A DNA stretch of 64,000 nt from PCPOR2b sp965220385 (GTDB taxonomy: Bacteria; Poribacteria; WGA-4E; PCPOR2b), in assembly GCA_965220385.1 (NCBI GenBank), contig OZ244825.1:5766001-5830000 (forward strand), read 5' to 3'. The notes beneath the pieces were generated by a model. It had not been told where the DNA came from. It was given only the letters and a program-made list of their open reading frames with translations, and made no database searches. Shown here in pieces: positions 26,004-33,777 of this stretch. Position 1 is the first letter of the stretch. Every line of letters begins with the position of its first letter. The position numbers were made by a program, and so were the translations under genes.

Positions 26004-27035
26004 TCAGTTGATCAACCTATTCACTGTGAAAAATGTTCGCTGCGGGTAGATGTCCTGAAGGATCGAAATCCCTGCATGCGTATAGATGGCATCGGCGCAA
26101 TTATCGGAGATCCGAATCATCCCTTCGATGTTCCCGCGCATATACGAATCGGTACTCACCGCTCTATTCCAAGCACTTCCAAGTATCCCACGCGGTTCAA
26201 TTGCCTTCGGATCATGCCCAAAAGCACACCGTTCAATCTCGAATTGATCGAATAACAGTTCCACCTGCGAAGCCTCCTCCCACCAGCGGCGTGTGCCAAT
26301 CGGACTGGTCAACAAGTGATTGGGTGCTAGTAATGGGCAATCAAATCTGCCTCCCCGCCTGAGGGCATCAAACTGACTGTTCAGGTCGTCGATGCCGCCA
26401 TCAAACCCAATTGGCGGTCCGGCGTGGAAAAATCCCCATTCCTCAGTCCGATGCGCAACCGGCAATCCCTCAATCCATTCCAACGTGCCATCTTCCTCAA
26501 TGGTGCGGAGAAACAGATGCCACGCCTCCCAGAGATTTGCCGTGAAGGCGGGCTGATCAAGCCGCCATCGTTGTGTTACACGCTGAATCAGCGAATCTGA
26601 ATCGGGATCAGATTTTGCTGTTGCCTGATAAATTTCTGCAATCGCCCCCGTGGAGAGTGGGTCAATTTGCAGAAGGCGCAGCAGATTGCCCAATTCCTCA
26701 TTTGCCGCTGCCCATGAAGTAATTGTCTGCCAGTGTTCGGGATTTGTCAGCCATTCTTGGAGGTGATGCTCCACGTGCACGGCGCGCAGCAAAAGCAGTT
26801 CGTGGTTTCCAAGAAGCGTGATAATCTGATTGGGAGCCTGACCTTCCAGTGCACGGATTAGGTCTATAACCTGCTTAGAACCGGGACCACTTGTAACGTA
26901 ATCGCCGAGCAGAAACAGACGTGCTTCTCCACCGATCCATTGACTGTTTTCATCAATTAGCTCTGCATGCAGAAGCAGGTTACGGAAAGCTTGGTAGCTA
27001 CCGTGGATATCTGAAATAATATACCATAAACGCAT
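26004..27035 (-). CDS. Calcineurin-like metallophosphoesterase (PPP/ApaH-type)
   Basis: 343 residues. MRLWYIISDIHGSYQAFRNL has the first metal motif DxHG. FLLGDYVTSGPGSKQVIDL is the GDxxxxG motif, here GDYVTSGPGS in place of the GDYVDRG usual in PPP phosphatases. IITLLGNHELLLL is GNHE, and GFFHAGPPIGF and CAFGHDPKAI give the two remaining His ligands. All metal ligands are present. Length fits Ap4A hydrolases or PP1-like protein phosphatases. No SD is obvious before the ATG at 27035. It sits between the CYTH gene and a repeat protein on the same strand. Substrate unknown. Confidence 0.85.
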   Translation of the reverse strand: MRLWYIISDIHGSYQAFRNLLLHAELIDENSQWIGGEARLFLLGDYVTSGPGSKQVIDLIRALEGQAPNQIITLLGNHELLLLRAVHVEHHLQEWLTNPEHWQTITSWAAANEELGNLLRLLQIDPLSTGAIAEIYQATAKSDPDSDSLIQRVTQRWRLDQPAFTANLWEAWHLFLRTIEEDGTLEWIEGLPVAHRTEEWGFFHAGPPIGFDGGIDDLNSQFDALRRGGRFDCPLLAPNHLLTSPIGTRRWWEEASQVELLFDQFEIERCAFGHDPKAIEPRGILGSAWNRAVSTDSYMRGNIEGMIRISDNCADAIYTHAGISILQDIYPQRTFFTVNRLIN

Positions 27036-27110
27036 AAGCAATTTGTTGGTTCATTAGTACATTCGTTTAGTACTGAACAAATGCGCCAATCAATCAATGA
27101 ACTAAACAAT

Positions 27111-28484
27111 CTATTGTTTCAGGCGGTGCATATAAATATCACCGATATCACTGCGGGCATCGCTCCACACAACGCTCAATGTATCTGACTCAGATTGGAC
27201 AACATAAGGCGGTTGCTGCACACCCTCCGCTGTGCATAGCGGGATTCCATTTTCAGCCCAAAGTATTTTTCCCTCTAAATTGATTTTCTGTCCATAGATC
27301 GCGTCATTGCTCTCATCGCCGTAATCTTCACGAAAGTCCAACCACGCGACAAAAAATTCGTCTTCGCTACACCGGGTTAGGAACGGTTTGTCCTGATACC
27401 CTCCAGCTGTGCATAGCGGGATTCCATTGAGTTTCCAACGAGGGATTCCATCCGCATCAATTCGCTGGCCGTAAAGATCTGAAAAGACATCCCGTTCATC
27501 ACGCCAAACGGCTACCACTCCCCCGCGTCCGTCGCTCGTAATTGTGCGATTTTTTTGAATACCCTCCGCATTGCAGATTGGCACACCATTCGCCTCCCAA
27601 ATTTTGTTTCCCGCTGGATCTATCCGCTGTGCATAGAAATCATCGTTGATAAAATTCTCGTAGACCTGCCAGACAACGATAAGTCCGCCCTGTCCATCGC
27701 TGACAGCACGCGGTTCACCCTGCAATCCTTCTATGGGTGACACAAGCGTTGGCTCCTTCCAAAGATGCGTACCGTCCATGCCTATTCGACGTGCCATAAT
27801 GTCCCACTGTTCGTAACCGATGACTTCCCACCAGACGACATAGAAGCTATCTGCATTGTCAGCTACCAACCGGGGGGTGCTCTGAAGTGCTTCGGACGGG
27901 AAGACCGGTACGCCATCGAGTTCCCACATCGGCTGGCCATTCCCATCAATTCGCTGGACATACAGATCGTGCAGGTCGGGATCCCGACGTCGGTCTTTCC
28001 AAACAATGATTGCACCGCCTGACCCATCACTTAGCATTTCTATGTCAGATTGGTCTGCTGGGTGTGTACATACGGGAGCGCCCCCGTCAGGCAGAAGTCT
28101 GTTCCCCGACAGATCTATCGCTTGGGCATAGACATCCCAGTTCCCCGGTGCCCGTTGATCCGTCCAAGCGATGATTATTCGCTCCCCGTTACGCACCAGC
28201 CGCAGCCACCGCTGATCGCGTCTTTTCTCGCAAATCGCCACGCCATCTTTAGCCCATAGCGGGACGCCATCGGGGTTGAGGCGTTGTGCGTAAACGTCCC
28301 AATCCTTTCCTGTACGGAAGTCCTCCCATATAATAACCGTACCGCCAACACCATCGCTGAGCCCCCGCGGTGCGAATTGGCCTTGAGCGGCAACCGCAAT
28401 CGGGATGTTCTCTGAAGCACCGGTTGGCATAGAGCTGAGGGGGAGGAGCGTGCTGAATAACATTAACCAGAAACGTGTCTGTTT
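27111..28484 (-). CDS. Exported protein with about seven W/D-G-P-C repeats
   Basis: About 457 residues. The N-terminus MKQTRFWLMLFSTLLPLSSM is a signal peptide ending near GASEN. The rest consists of roughly 50-residue repeats of the type D-x-Y-x-Q-R-(L/I)-x-x-x-G-x-x-x-W-x-x-(D/N)-G-(V/I)-P-(L/I)-C, seen seven times plus a short last one (for example DVYAQRLNPDGVPLW and DFYAQRIDPAGNKIW). Between them runs a WxDxR-type strand (VIIWEDFRTG, VVWKDRRRD, VAVWRDERD). This looks like a seven-bladed propeller exported to the periplasm or surface. No enzyme motif is seen. No SD is visible. I do not know a named family. Confidence 0.65.
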   Translation of the reverse strand, partial: KQTRFWLMLFSTLLPLSSMPTGASENIPIAVAAQGQFAPRGLSDGVGGTVIIWEDFRTGKDWDVYAQRLNPDGVPLWAKDGVAICEKRRDQRWLRLVRNGERIIIAWTDQRAPGNWDVYAQAIDLSGNRLLPDGGAPVCTHPADQSDIEMLSDGSGGAIIVWKDRRRDPDLHDLYVQRIDGNGQPMWELDGVPVFPSEALQSTPRLVADNADSFYVVWWEVIGYEQWDIMARRIGMDGTHLWKEPTLVSPIEGLQGEPRAVSDGQGGLIVVWQVYENFINDDFYAQRIDPAGNKIWEANGVPICNAEGIQKNRTITSDGRGGVVAVWRDERDVFSDLYGQRIDADGIPRWKLNGIPLCTAGGYQDKPFLTRCSEDEFFVAWLDFREDYGDESNDAIYGQKINLEGKILWAENGIPLCTAEGVQQPPYVVQSESDTLSVVWSDARSDIGDIYMHRLKQ

Positions 28485-28576
28485 CATGTTTTGGTATCCG
28501 CATTGTGTTAAGCGCAATCGGTGTGTGCAGCAAGGGTAAACTTGAGAATTTGAAGGATTATCTTAGCCCGCACGAT

Positions 28577-29377
28577 CTACTGAGGCGCATTTGCGGTCAG
28601 ATCGTCACTTGTTATTGTTGGGCACCAGAACTTTTCAATGTACGCGATAATTAGTTGTGTCCCTTCTTCGTGGCTGACATAGGGCGGCTTGAACGGATTG
28701 TACATTGCGTCTGTGAGATCCCTAACCAATGCGACGTTGAACTGTCCAGATCGAACCATCGCTTTAATCGCGAAGGATCTGCCGAGCACGCACATATTGG
28801 TGTGGACACCCATGTAGAGCAGATTCTTGATACCTTTTTGCATAAGGATGTTATAGACCTCTTGACCGTTATCGCTGATGGCGTCTCCATCTTGAATCTC
28901 GATTGCCGCGTGCTGACGGTGCCACGCTTTATATCCGTTTTCCTCGCCGGTATCCGAACCACCATCCGATGAGTCAACCGGCTGGGGTGGGTCGGGATGT
29001 TCAATTGGGTCGGGCATTTCTGCATGTGGGACATCAAGGACCCAAGCCCTCGCAGGATATCCGTCGTAAAAATCCATTGTATCTGACGGCGCGTGAATAA
29101 TCTGTATTCCGTAATTTCTAGCGGTATTAATTACGGAGTTCATTCGTGGTGCCATGATATCCACCCGTTCTGTCGCGCCCCATGACCAGTGTTTATTCCA
29201 CATATCCACGATAATAATCGCTGTTTCGGACGGAGGCCAGACGACCTCCTCTTCGACCACCCGCCAACCGTTGCGCCCGGTTGTTTTTGGGGTCTGCCGA
29301 AGGGTTGTTAGTTGCAGCGCACCATTGTCAGCGAGTCCGCTTGCTCCAGATGCGATGAGTGGAATGTTGGCTATCAT
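28577..29377 (-). CDS. Isochorismatase-family cysteine hydrolase
   Basis: 266 residues. ETAIIIVDMWNKHWSWGATE gives the catalytic Asp, and MGVHTNMCVLGRSFAIKAMV the nucleophilic Cys with the cis-peptide turn before it. RNYGIQIIHAPSD is the usual second strand. The catalytic Lys is less certain. A charged insertion (DPPQPVDSSDGGSDTGEENG) lies in mid-protein. Members hydrolyse amides such as nicotinamide, N-carbamoylsarcosine or ureido compounds. SD AAGGAGGG lies 7 nt before the ATG. It lies 37 nt after the M20 peptidase gene, so the two may cooperate in amide or peptide breakdown. Cytoplasmic. Confidence 0.85.
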   Translation of the reverse strand: MIANIPLIASGASGLADNGALQLTTLRQTPKTTGRNGWRVVEEEVVWPPSETAIIIVDMWNKHWSWGATERVDIMAPRMNSVINTARNYGIQIIHAPSDTMDFYDGYPARAWVLDVPHAEMPDPIEHPDPPQPVDSSDGGSDTGEENGYKAWHRQHAAIEIQDGDAISDNGQEVYNILMQKGIKNLLYMGVHTNMCVLGRSFAIKAMVRSGQFNVALVRDLTDAMYNPFKPPYVSHEEGTQLIIAYIEKFWCPTITSDDLTANAPQ

Positions 29378-29414
29378 TGTCTGCCCTCCTTGCTTCCTTT
29401 GTTACTTCTGTTTT

Positions 29415-30656
29415 TCAGGAGATTTCGTTTGCCATGAACGTTGCGTACACCTTTGTGGTTTTAACTAGATCCGATATACTGACCCGCTCGTTCATGCCGT
29501 GTGCCCCTTGTCCGTTGGGACCATAGCCGACGCCGGGCAGGCCACCCTCTTCGACGAAGAAATGTAGGTCGGTAAAGCCGCTTGTCGTGCTGAACTTAGT
29601 CGGTTGACGACGTATGCTGCGCACTGCTCGTGCAAACGCTTGGGGGAAATGATGTTCCGGTTCCACAACGCACGGGTCAATCCTCAATGTCGAAGCTACG
29701 TCTACCTTCATCTCCGCATCGGATTGACAGACCGCCTGAATCGCTCCACGCAGCTCCGCTTCCGCTGTCGCCAACCGTTCGTTGGGAAGGATTCTCCGAT
29801 CTATGGAGAAGGTTGTTTGTGCGGGAACAGTATTCACCTTGTCCCCGTCCGTGCCGTGAAAGATACCACCGATGTTGAGCGTGGGATAGCGGTCATCACC
29901 CGAAAAGGTTTTGAAGACACGATCTGATGCTTTCAAGCCTTGCTTCAGGGGTTGGATCCCCGTGACAAGCGCAGCTGCCTTTTCAAAGGCGTTCAATCCC
30001 TTGTCTGGATTGGCAGCGTGCGCTGCTTTGCCATGAACGTTCACTTCCAACCACAACACGCCGTTATGGCCTACGCCCACGTTAAGCACGGATCCGCCCT
30101 CGCAATTAACGACATAATCTGCTTGTACCAACCCGTTGCGCGCCACGTATCCCGCCCCTAACTCACCCCCAATCTCTTCGTCGCAGGTGAGCGAACACTC
30201 AATGTTAAACGTGGGTTGAACCCCGTTCTCTTGCAGCGCTGTAATCGCGAACAGCAGTGCGGCGATGGAGTCTTTCATATCGTCTGCTCCCCGACCGTAG
30301 AGCCAATCTCCGACAATCTCTGGCTTAAACGGATCGCAGCGCCACTCGCCGGAGACGGGAACGACATCGTAGTGGGCATTGAAATGCACGGTTTTCTCTG
30401 CTCCAACATCCCATCTCGCAATCAGATTCATACGAGGATAGTCATCGGCGTGTGGTACAACTGCCTGCGCTTCGGCTTGGGGGACTGGTACGACCTTCGT
30501 GCTCATGCCGAGAGCCTCACACCGTTCTTGGAGTAGTTGCACGATCTCCGCGTAGTTTGTGCCGGGCGGGTTCACAGTAGGAATCCTGACCAGTTCTTTC
30601 AGCGAATCGCACAGTTGTGCCTGGCCCCCTTCGATGTAGTTGTATATCTTCTCCAT
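29415..30656 (-). CDS. M20 family metallopeptidase (ArgE/DapE/CPG2-like)
   Basis: 413 residues. The ATG at 30656 has AAAGGA at good spacing; the ATG two codons earlier is too close to the SD. HFNAHYDVVPVSGEW gives the first zinc His and the adjacent Asp, YGRGADDMKDSIAALLFAI the bridging Asp, CDEEIGGELGAGYVA the catalytic Glu-Glu pair, and the closing TTSGFTDLHFF carries a further metal-side residue. The central segment (GVGHNGVLWLEVNVHGKAAH) is the dimerisation lid. It removes N-acyl groups or cleaves dipeptides using two zinc ions, in the cytoplasm. Family sub-type (acetylornithine, succinyl-diaminopimelate or peptide) cannot be fixed. Confidence 0.9.
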   Translation of the reverse strand: MEKIYNYIEGGQAQLCDSLKELVRIPTVNPPGTNYAEIVQLLQERCEALGMSTKVVPVPQAEAQAVVPHADDYPRMNLIARWDVGAEKTVHFNAHYDVVPVSGEWRCDPFKPEIVGDWLYGRGADDMKDSIAALLFAITALQENGVQPTFNIECSLTCDEEIGGELGAGYVARNGLVQADYVVNCEGGSVLNVGVGHNGVLWLEVNVHGKAAHAANPDKGLNAFEKAAALVTGIQPLKQGLKASDRVFKTFSGDDRYPTLNIGGIFHGTDGDKVNTVPAQTTFSIDRRILPNERLATAEAELRGAIQAVCQSDAEMKVDVASTLRIDPCVVEPEHHFPQAFARAVRSIRRQPTKFSTTSGFTDLHFFVEEGGLPGVGYGPNGQGAHGMNERVSISDLVKTTKVYATFMANEIS

Positions 30657-30702
30657 AATCATTTCCTTTGTGGTGTTACGGTTGGTGAAGTCGGAGATTC
30701 TG

Positions 30703-31887
30703 TTACTCTATAATTTCTGTTACAACCCCTATGCCAATCTTTACGTCCATCTTCTTGATCTCGAACCGTGTGCCGATCGCTAATGCCATCGGTACATCCA
30801 GCGAAATTTGTACGGTCGCATGTTCACCCGGATTAACAATGGCAACCTCCGACGGCAGGTGGAGATGACCCGTAACGTCAATTGTCCAGAGATGGATCTC
30901 CGGTTTATCGTTCCCGACAAGGGGGATATGCGTTCCGCATTCCTCTTGGGTCATCACATAAACCGACGCTTCGAACTCGGTGTGTGATCTGATGCTCTTC
31001 GGCTGCGAAACGACCTGTCCCGGCGTAATCCACCCCATTTCCGCATCGACTTTGACCTCATCTTCTGCATCTTCCTCCGATTCGCTGTGTCGCAGTGCCA
31101 CGCAACGGGTCCTGATGCGATCCCCTTTGCCGACGACATCGACCGGGTGCCCTACAGCAAGACCGCCCTGCACCACTTCACCATGTAGCGTTGAGGTGTC
31201 TTTGGGGTTATCAATAACCTTGCGGATTGGCATCAATAACGGCAGGTCTAATGGATTCAGCGGCTGCGGCATACACCGATTCATCGCAAAGATAAGATCG
31301 ACAATCGGTTTCCAGTGGTCCGAGTTAAGATTTTGTCCTTTATAGTTGAATGCTTTTTCTGCATCGCCAACGATGATAGGCGATTCGTCTTCTGCATAGC
31401 CGCAGTCTGTGAGCACCTCACGAATTTCCATCTCACAGATCTCGATTAATTCTGGATCTTTGACCTTCTCTGCCTTGTTTAGGAAGGTGACGACGGTGGG
31501 TATACGTACTTGACTCGCAAGCCGAATCTCAGCTTCGGCTTCTGCTGTTACGCCATCGACCGCACTCACCACCAGAATCGCCCCACGGATTGCCGGCGAA
31601 CCACCGATTAACATCTTGACGTTCTCCGCATGAGTCAATCCGTCAATGTGTGTGTAATGCCTGCCGCTTGTTTCATAATCAACCACTTTATAACTGACGT
31701 AAGTTTGCTGTCCTATTGAGTGGTGCGTCGGTTGCTGCGATTCAAAGTCAGCTGGATCTGTCTGTGCGGAGCCAATCCGTGAAACTACCTTGATTATTCC
31801 AGCGGTCAGCATCGTTTTGCCGTGTTCGACCCCGCCGAGCGTGCAGATTGTTAGCCCTTGATGTCGGTATTGCCTTTTTTCATCCAT
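30703..31887 (-). CDS. Divergent EF-Tu paralogue with degenerate GTPase motifs
   Basis: 394 residues, the length of EF-Tu, with all three domains traceable. G1 reads GGVEHGKT (18-25; canonical GHVDHGKT). G2 has lost RGITI, leaving HHSIGQQT. G3 reads DGLTH (82-86; canonical DCPGH), keeping the final His. G4 reads NKAE (127-130; canonical NKxD). Domain II begins DLPLLMPIRKVID, and domain III ends in EASVYVMTQEECGTHIPL, TIDVTGHLHLP and GIGVVTEIIE as in EF-Tu. SD AGAGGAAAG precedes the ATG. Loss of G2 and G3 consensus makes normal ribosomal function doubtful. It may bind GTP weakly or use another partner. It heads the minus-strand run. Not a housekeeping tuf, which would keep these motifs. Confidence 0.85.
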   Translation of the reverse strand: MDEKRQYRHQGLTICTLGGVEHGKTMLTAGIIKVVSRIGSAQTDPADFESQQPTHHSIGQQTYVSYKVVDYETSGRHYTHIDGLTHAENVKMLIGGSPAIRGAILVVSAVDGVTAEAEAEIRLASQVRIPTVVTFLNKAEKVKDPELIEICEMEIREVLTDCGYAEDESPIIVGDAEKAFNYKGQNLNSDHWKPIVDLIFAMNRCMPQPLNPLDLPLLMPIRKVIDNPKDTSTLHGEVVQGGLAVGHPVDVVGKGDRIRTRCVALRHSESEEDAEDEVKVDAEMGWITPGQVVSQPKSIRSHTEFEASVYVMTQEECGTHIPLVGNDKPEIHLWTIDVTGHLHLPSEVAIVNPGEHATVQISLDVPMALAIGTRFEIKKMDVKIGIGVVTEIIE

Positions 31888-32321
31888 CGCTTTCCTCTCT
31901 GACGGAAATATAGTAAGTAATGCGTCAGTAGCAACAAAGGATTCGGCCCTCGTAAATCTGTGAAATCCTCCCCCACCTACTCACCGCTTCTGCTTGAAGA
32001 TTGGATTGGAAGATGGCATCTCGTATTGTATCACAGAGGATCGAGCAGCGTCCATCAAAAGAAAAATGGACATCAGCAGATTTTTAGGTGTTTACTCAGA
32101 TTTGTAGCGGTCCATCTGATAATAGATACCTGGAACGTCTTCTGCCTGACATCAGCTAAAGCCTCAGGATCCGGAGTTCTTAGTGGTAAACCTGATAGTA
32201 TCTGCCAGCCCCAACTATCACAAGTTAATGTAGCTTTCAGAAAAAAGTTGAGAACTTCCGGTAGGAATTTGTGTCTATATTATAATGCGACTACATTGGA
32301 ACCTTCTGACATAAGGGTTTG
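31888..32321. other. Intergenic stretch without recognisable gene
   Basis: 434 nt between the divergent EF-Tu-like gene (minus strand) and the PD40 protein gene (plus strand). I see no RNA gene, MITE end or long palindrome here. A 121-codon ORF (31960-32325) has no SD or family signature. The promoter for the downstream gene begins at 32322. Confidence 0.5.
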
Positions 32322-32350
32322 TTGACAGATTGAGTTGAACCGTGTAAAAT
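32322..32350 (+). promoter_or_regulatory. Sigma-70-type promoter for the PD40 protein gene
   Basis: TTGACA (32322-32327) and TAAAAT (32345-32350) with a 17-nt spacer; five of six -10 bases match TATAAT. Transcription would start about 95 nt before the ATG at 32453. Confidence 0.65.
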
Positions 32351-32452
32351 GGCCCAAGTTTCCATCGCAATTGGAAAGGACTTCCCTATACAAGCTGACC
32401 TCATCAACTCCAAAGGATAAGAATCGCTTTGAAAACCGAGGAGGGAGAACAA

Positions 32453-33481
32453 ATGCGCCGGCGAAGCAATCTCGCATATTTCATTTTAGTTAGCGTTGTA
32501 GTTTTGAGTCTTACGCCACCGATAGTAGACATTGACGCGCAAGCACAGATTGCCTTTGTGTCGGATAGGGATGGGAACATGGAGATCTATGTGATGGACG
32601 CCGATGGGGGTAATCAGCGAAGACTTACCACTAATCGTCATCAGGACTGGGATCCCGCATGGCCTCCGGACGGCAAACGTATTGCCTTTGTTTCCAGTGA
32701 GGACAGAAACATTTCCGTTGGGCACTGGCAAATCCATGTGATGGACGCCGATGGGGGCAATCAGCAAAATCTCTCTAACAATGACTCTGATGATTCCGAT
32801 CCCGCGTGGTCTCCCGACGGCAGGCGCATTGCCTTTACTGCTTCTATTAAGGATGGGGAGATTGTGACTCCTCATGGGGTATTTGAGCACAGGCACCGGC
32901 AGATCTTTGTGATGGACGCCGATGGGGGCAATCAGCGAAACCTCTCTAACAGTGACTTTGATGAATGGGATCCCTCATGGTCTCCGGACGGCAAACAAGT
33001 TGCCCTGGTTTCCATTAAAGACGGATTCGGGATGGGGATCTACGTGGTGGATGCCGATGGGGCTAATCAACAAAGACTCACTGACGATCTTTCTCACGAA
33101 TGGGCACCCGCATGGTCTCCAGACGGTGAACGCATTGCCTTTGTGTCAGATAGAGATGAGAACTGGGAAATCTACATGATGGATGCCGATGGGAGTAATC
33201 AGCGAAGACTCACCAGAAATCTCTCTCCTGATATGGCTCCCTCATGGTCTCCCGACGGCAAACGCATTGCCTTCGTGTCGGATAGGGATGGGAACTATGA
33301 AATCTACGTGATGAACGCCGATGGGGCACGGCAGGTGCGAAGACGCACTAAAGACCGCCCAGATGACATTGAGCCTGCATGGCTTGCTCCCCCTCTTGCA
33401 GTTGAGGTTGTCCCTTCTGCGGTTGCTCCCGCAGGCAAGAAATCCACGATATGGGGATGGCTCAAACAGGGGGACCGATAA
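32453..33481 (+). CDS. Exported TolB-like PD40 propeller protein
   Basis: 342 residues. The start at 32453 has GAGGGAG 6 nt upstream. MRRRSNLAYFILVSVVVLSL then TPPIVDIDAQA is a signal peptide. Six PD40/WD40-like repeats follow, each with a RIAFVSDRDGN...IYVMDADGGNQRRLT core and a PAWSPDGK turn. This is the TolB C-terminal propeller pattern without a TolB N-terminal domain. The C-terminus ends PAGKKSTIWGWLK, similar to the tail of the protein at 43347. Likely periplasmic or surface, binding peptide or glycan. A clear promoter precedes it. Not a housekeeping TolB, because no tol-pal genes are adjacent and domain 1 is absent. Confidence 0.8.
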   Translation: MRRRSNLAYFILVSVVVLSLTPPIVDIDAQAQIAFVSDRDGNMEIYVMDADGGNQRRLTTNRHQDWDPAWPPDGKRIAFVSSEDRNISVGHWQIHVMDADGGNQQNLSNNDSDDSDPAWSPDGRRIAFTASIKDGEIVTPHGVFEHRHRQIFVMDADGGNQRNLSNSDFDEWDPSWSPDGKQVALVSIKDGFGMGIYVVDADGANQQRLTDDLSHEWAPAWSPDGERIAFVSDRDENWEIYMMDADGSNQRRLTRNLSPDMAPSWSPDGKRIAFVSDRDGNYEIYVMNADGARQVRRRTKDRPDDIEPAWLAPPLAVEVVPSAVAPAGKKSTIWGWLKQGDR

Positions 33482-33578
33482 CTGTAATTATTGGGGGAGT
33501 TCTGTTTAGTGGATGAAAGGTCATGCGAAATAACAACCACTCGTGGTGAAACGATAAGTTCACCGTACACACAGAGAT

Positions 33579-33602
33579 AACTTGGGTATATCTATCCAAG
33601 TT
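33579..33602. repeat. Hairpin AACTTGGGTATA...TATCCAAGTT
   Basis: An imperfect palindrome about 100 nt after the PD40 gene stop, related in sequence to 17902-17923. There is no T-run, so terminator activity is uncertain. Confidence 0.45.
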
Positions 33603-33697
33603 ATAGATTCTCGGCGGAGTTGGAGATGAGCGAGGCTAATAGGTCGCAATAAACACCCTAACTTTCAATGGGGAGCAACTTAGATAATGGTGTGCCC

Positions 33698-33722
33698 TGT
33701 AGGTCAATATTCATATTTCAAC
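33698..33722. repeat. TGTAGGTC hairpin repeat, copy 2 (diverged)
   Basis: TGTAGGTCAATATTCATATT is a diverged relative of 13133-13160. It lies 56 nt before the FG-GAP gene start. Nothing else is seen between 33482 and 33777. Confidence 0.4.
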
Positions 33723-33777
33723 GCGATAATGTGATTGTCGATTGAGAAAATGGTTCAGTCCGAAAGGAGCGCGATCA

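Noticed and set aside
30703..31887. Housekeeping tuf gene
   Set aside because: The G2, G3 and G4 motifs are degraded and no translation genes surround it.
31960..32325. 121-codon plus-strand ORF in the gap after the EF-Tu-like gene
   Set aside because: No SD, no family pattern, unusual residue mix and a promoter inside its end; treated as chance.
32453..33481. PD40 repeats read as a CRISPR-like array
   Set aside because: The repeats are in-frame protein repeats with unequal DNA spacing.
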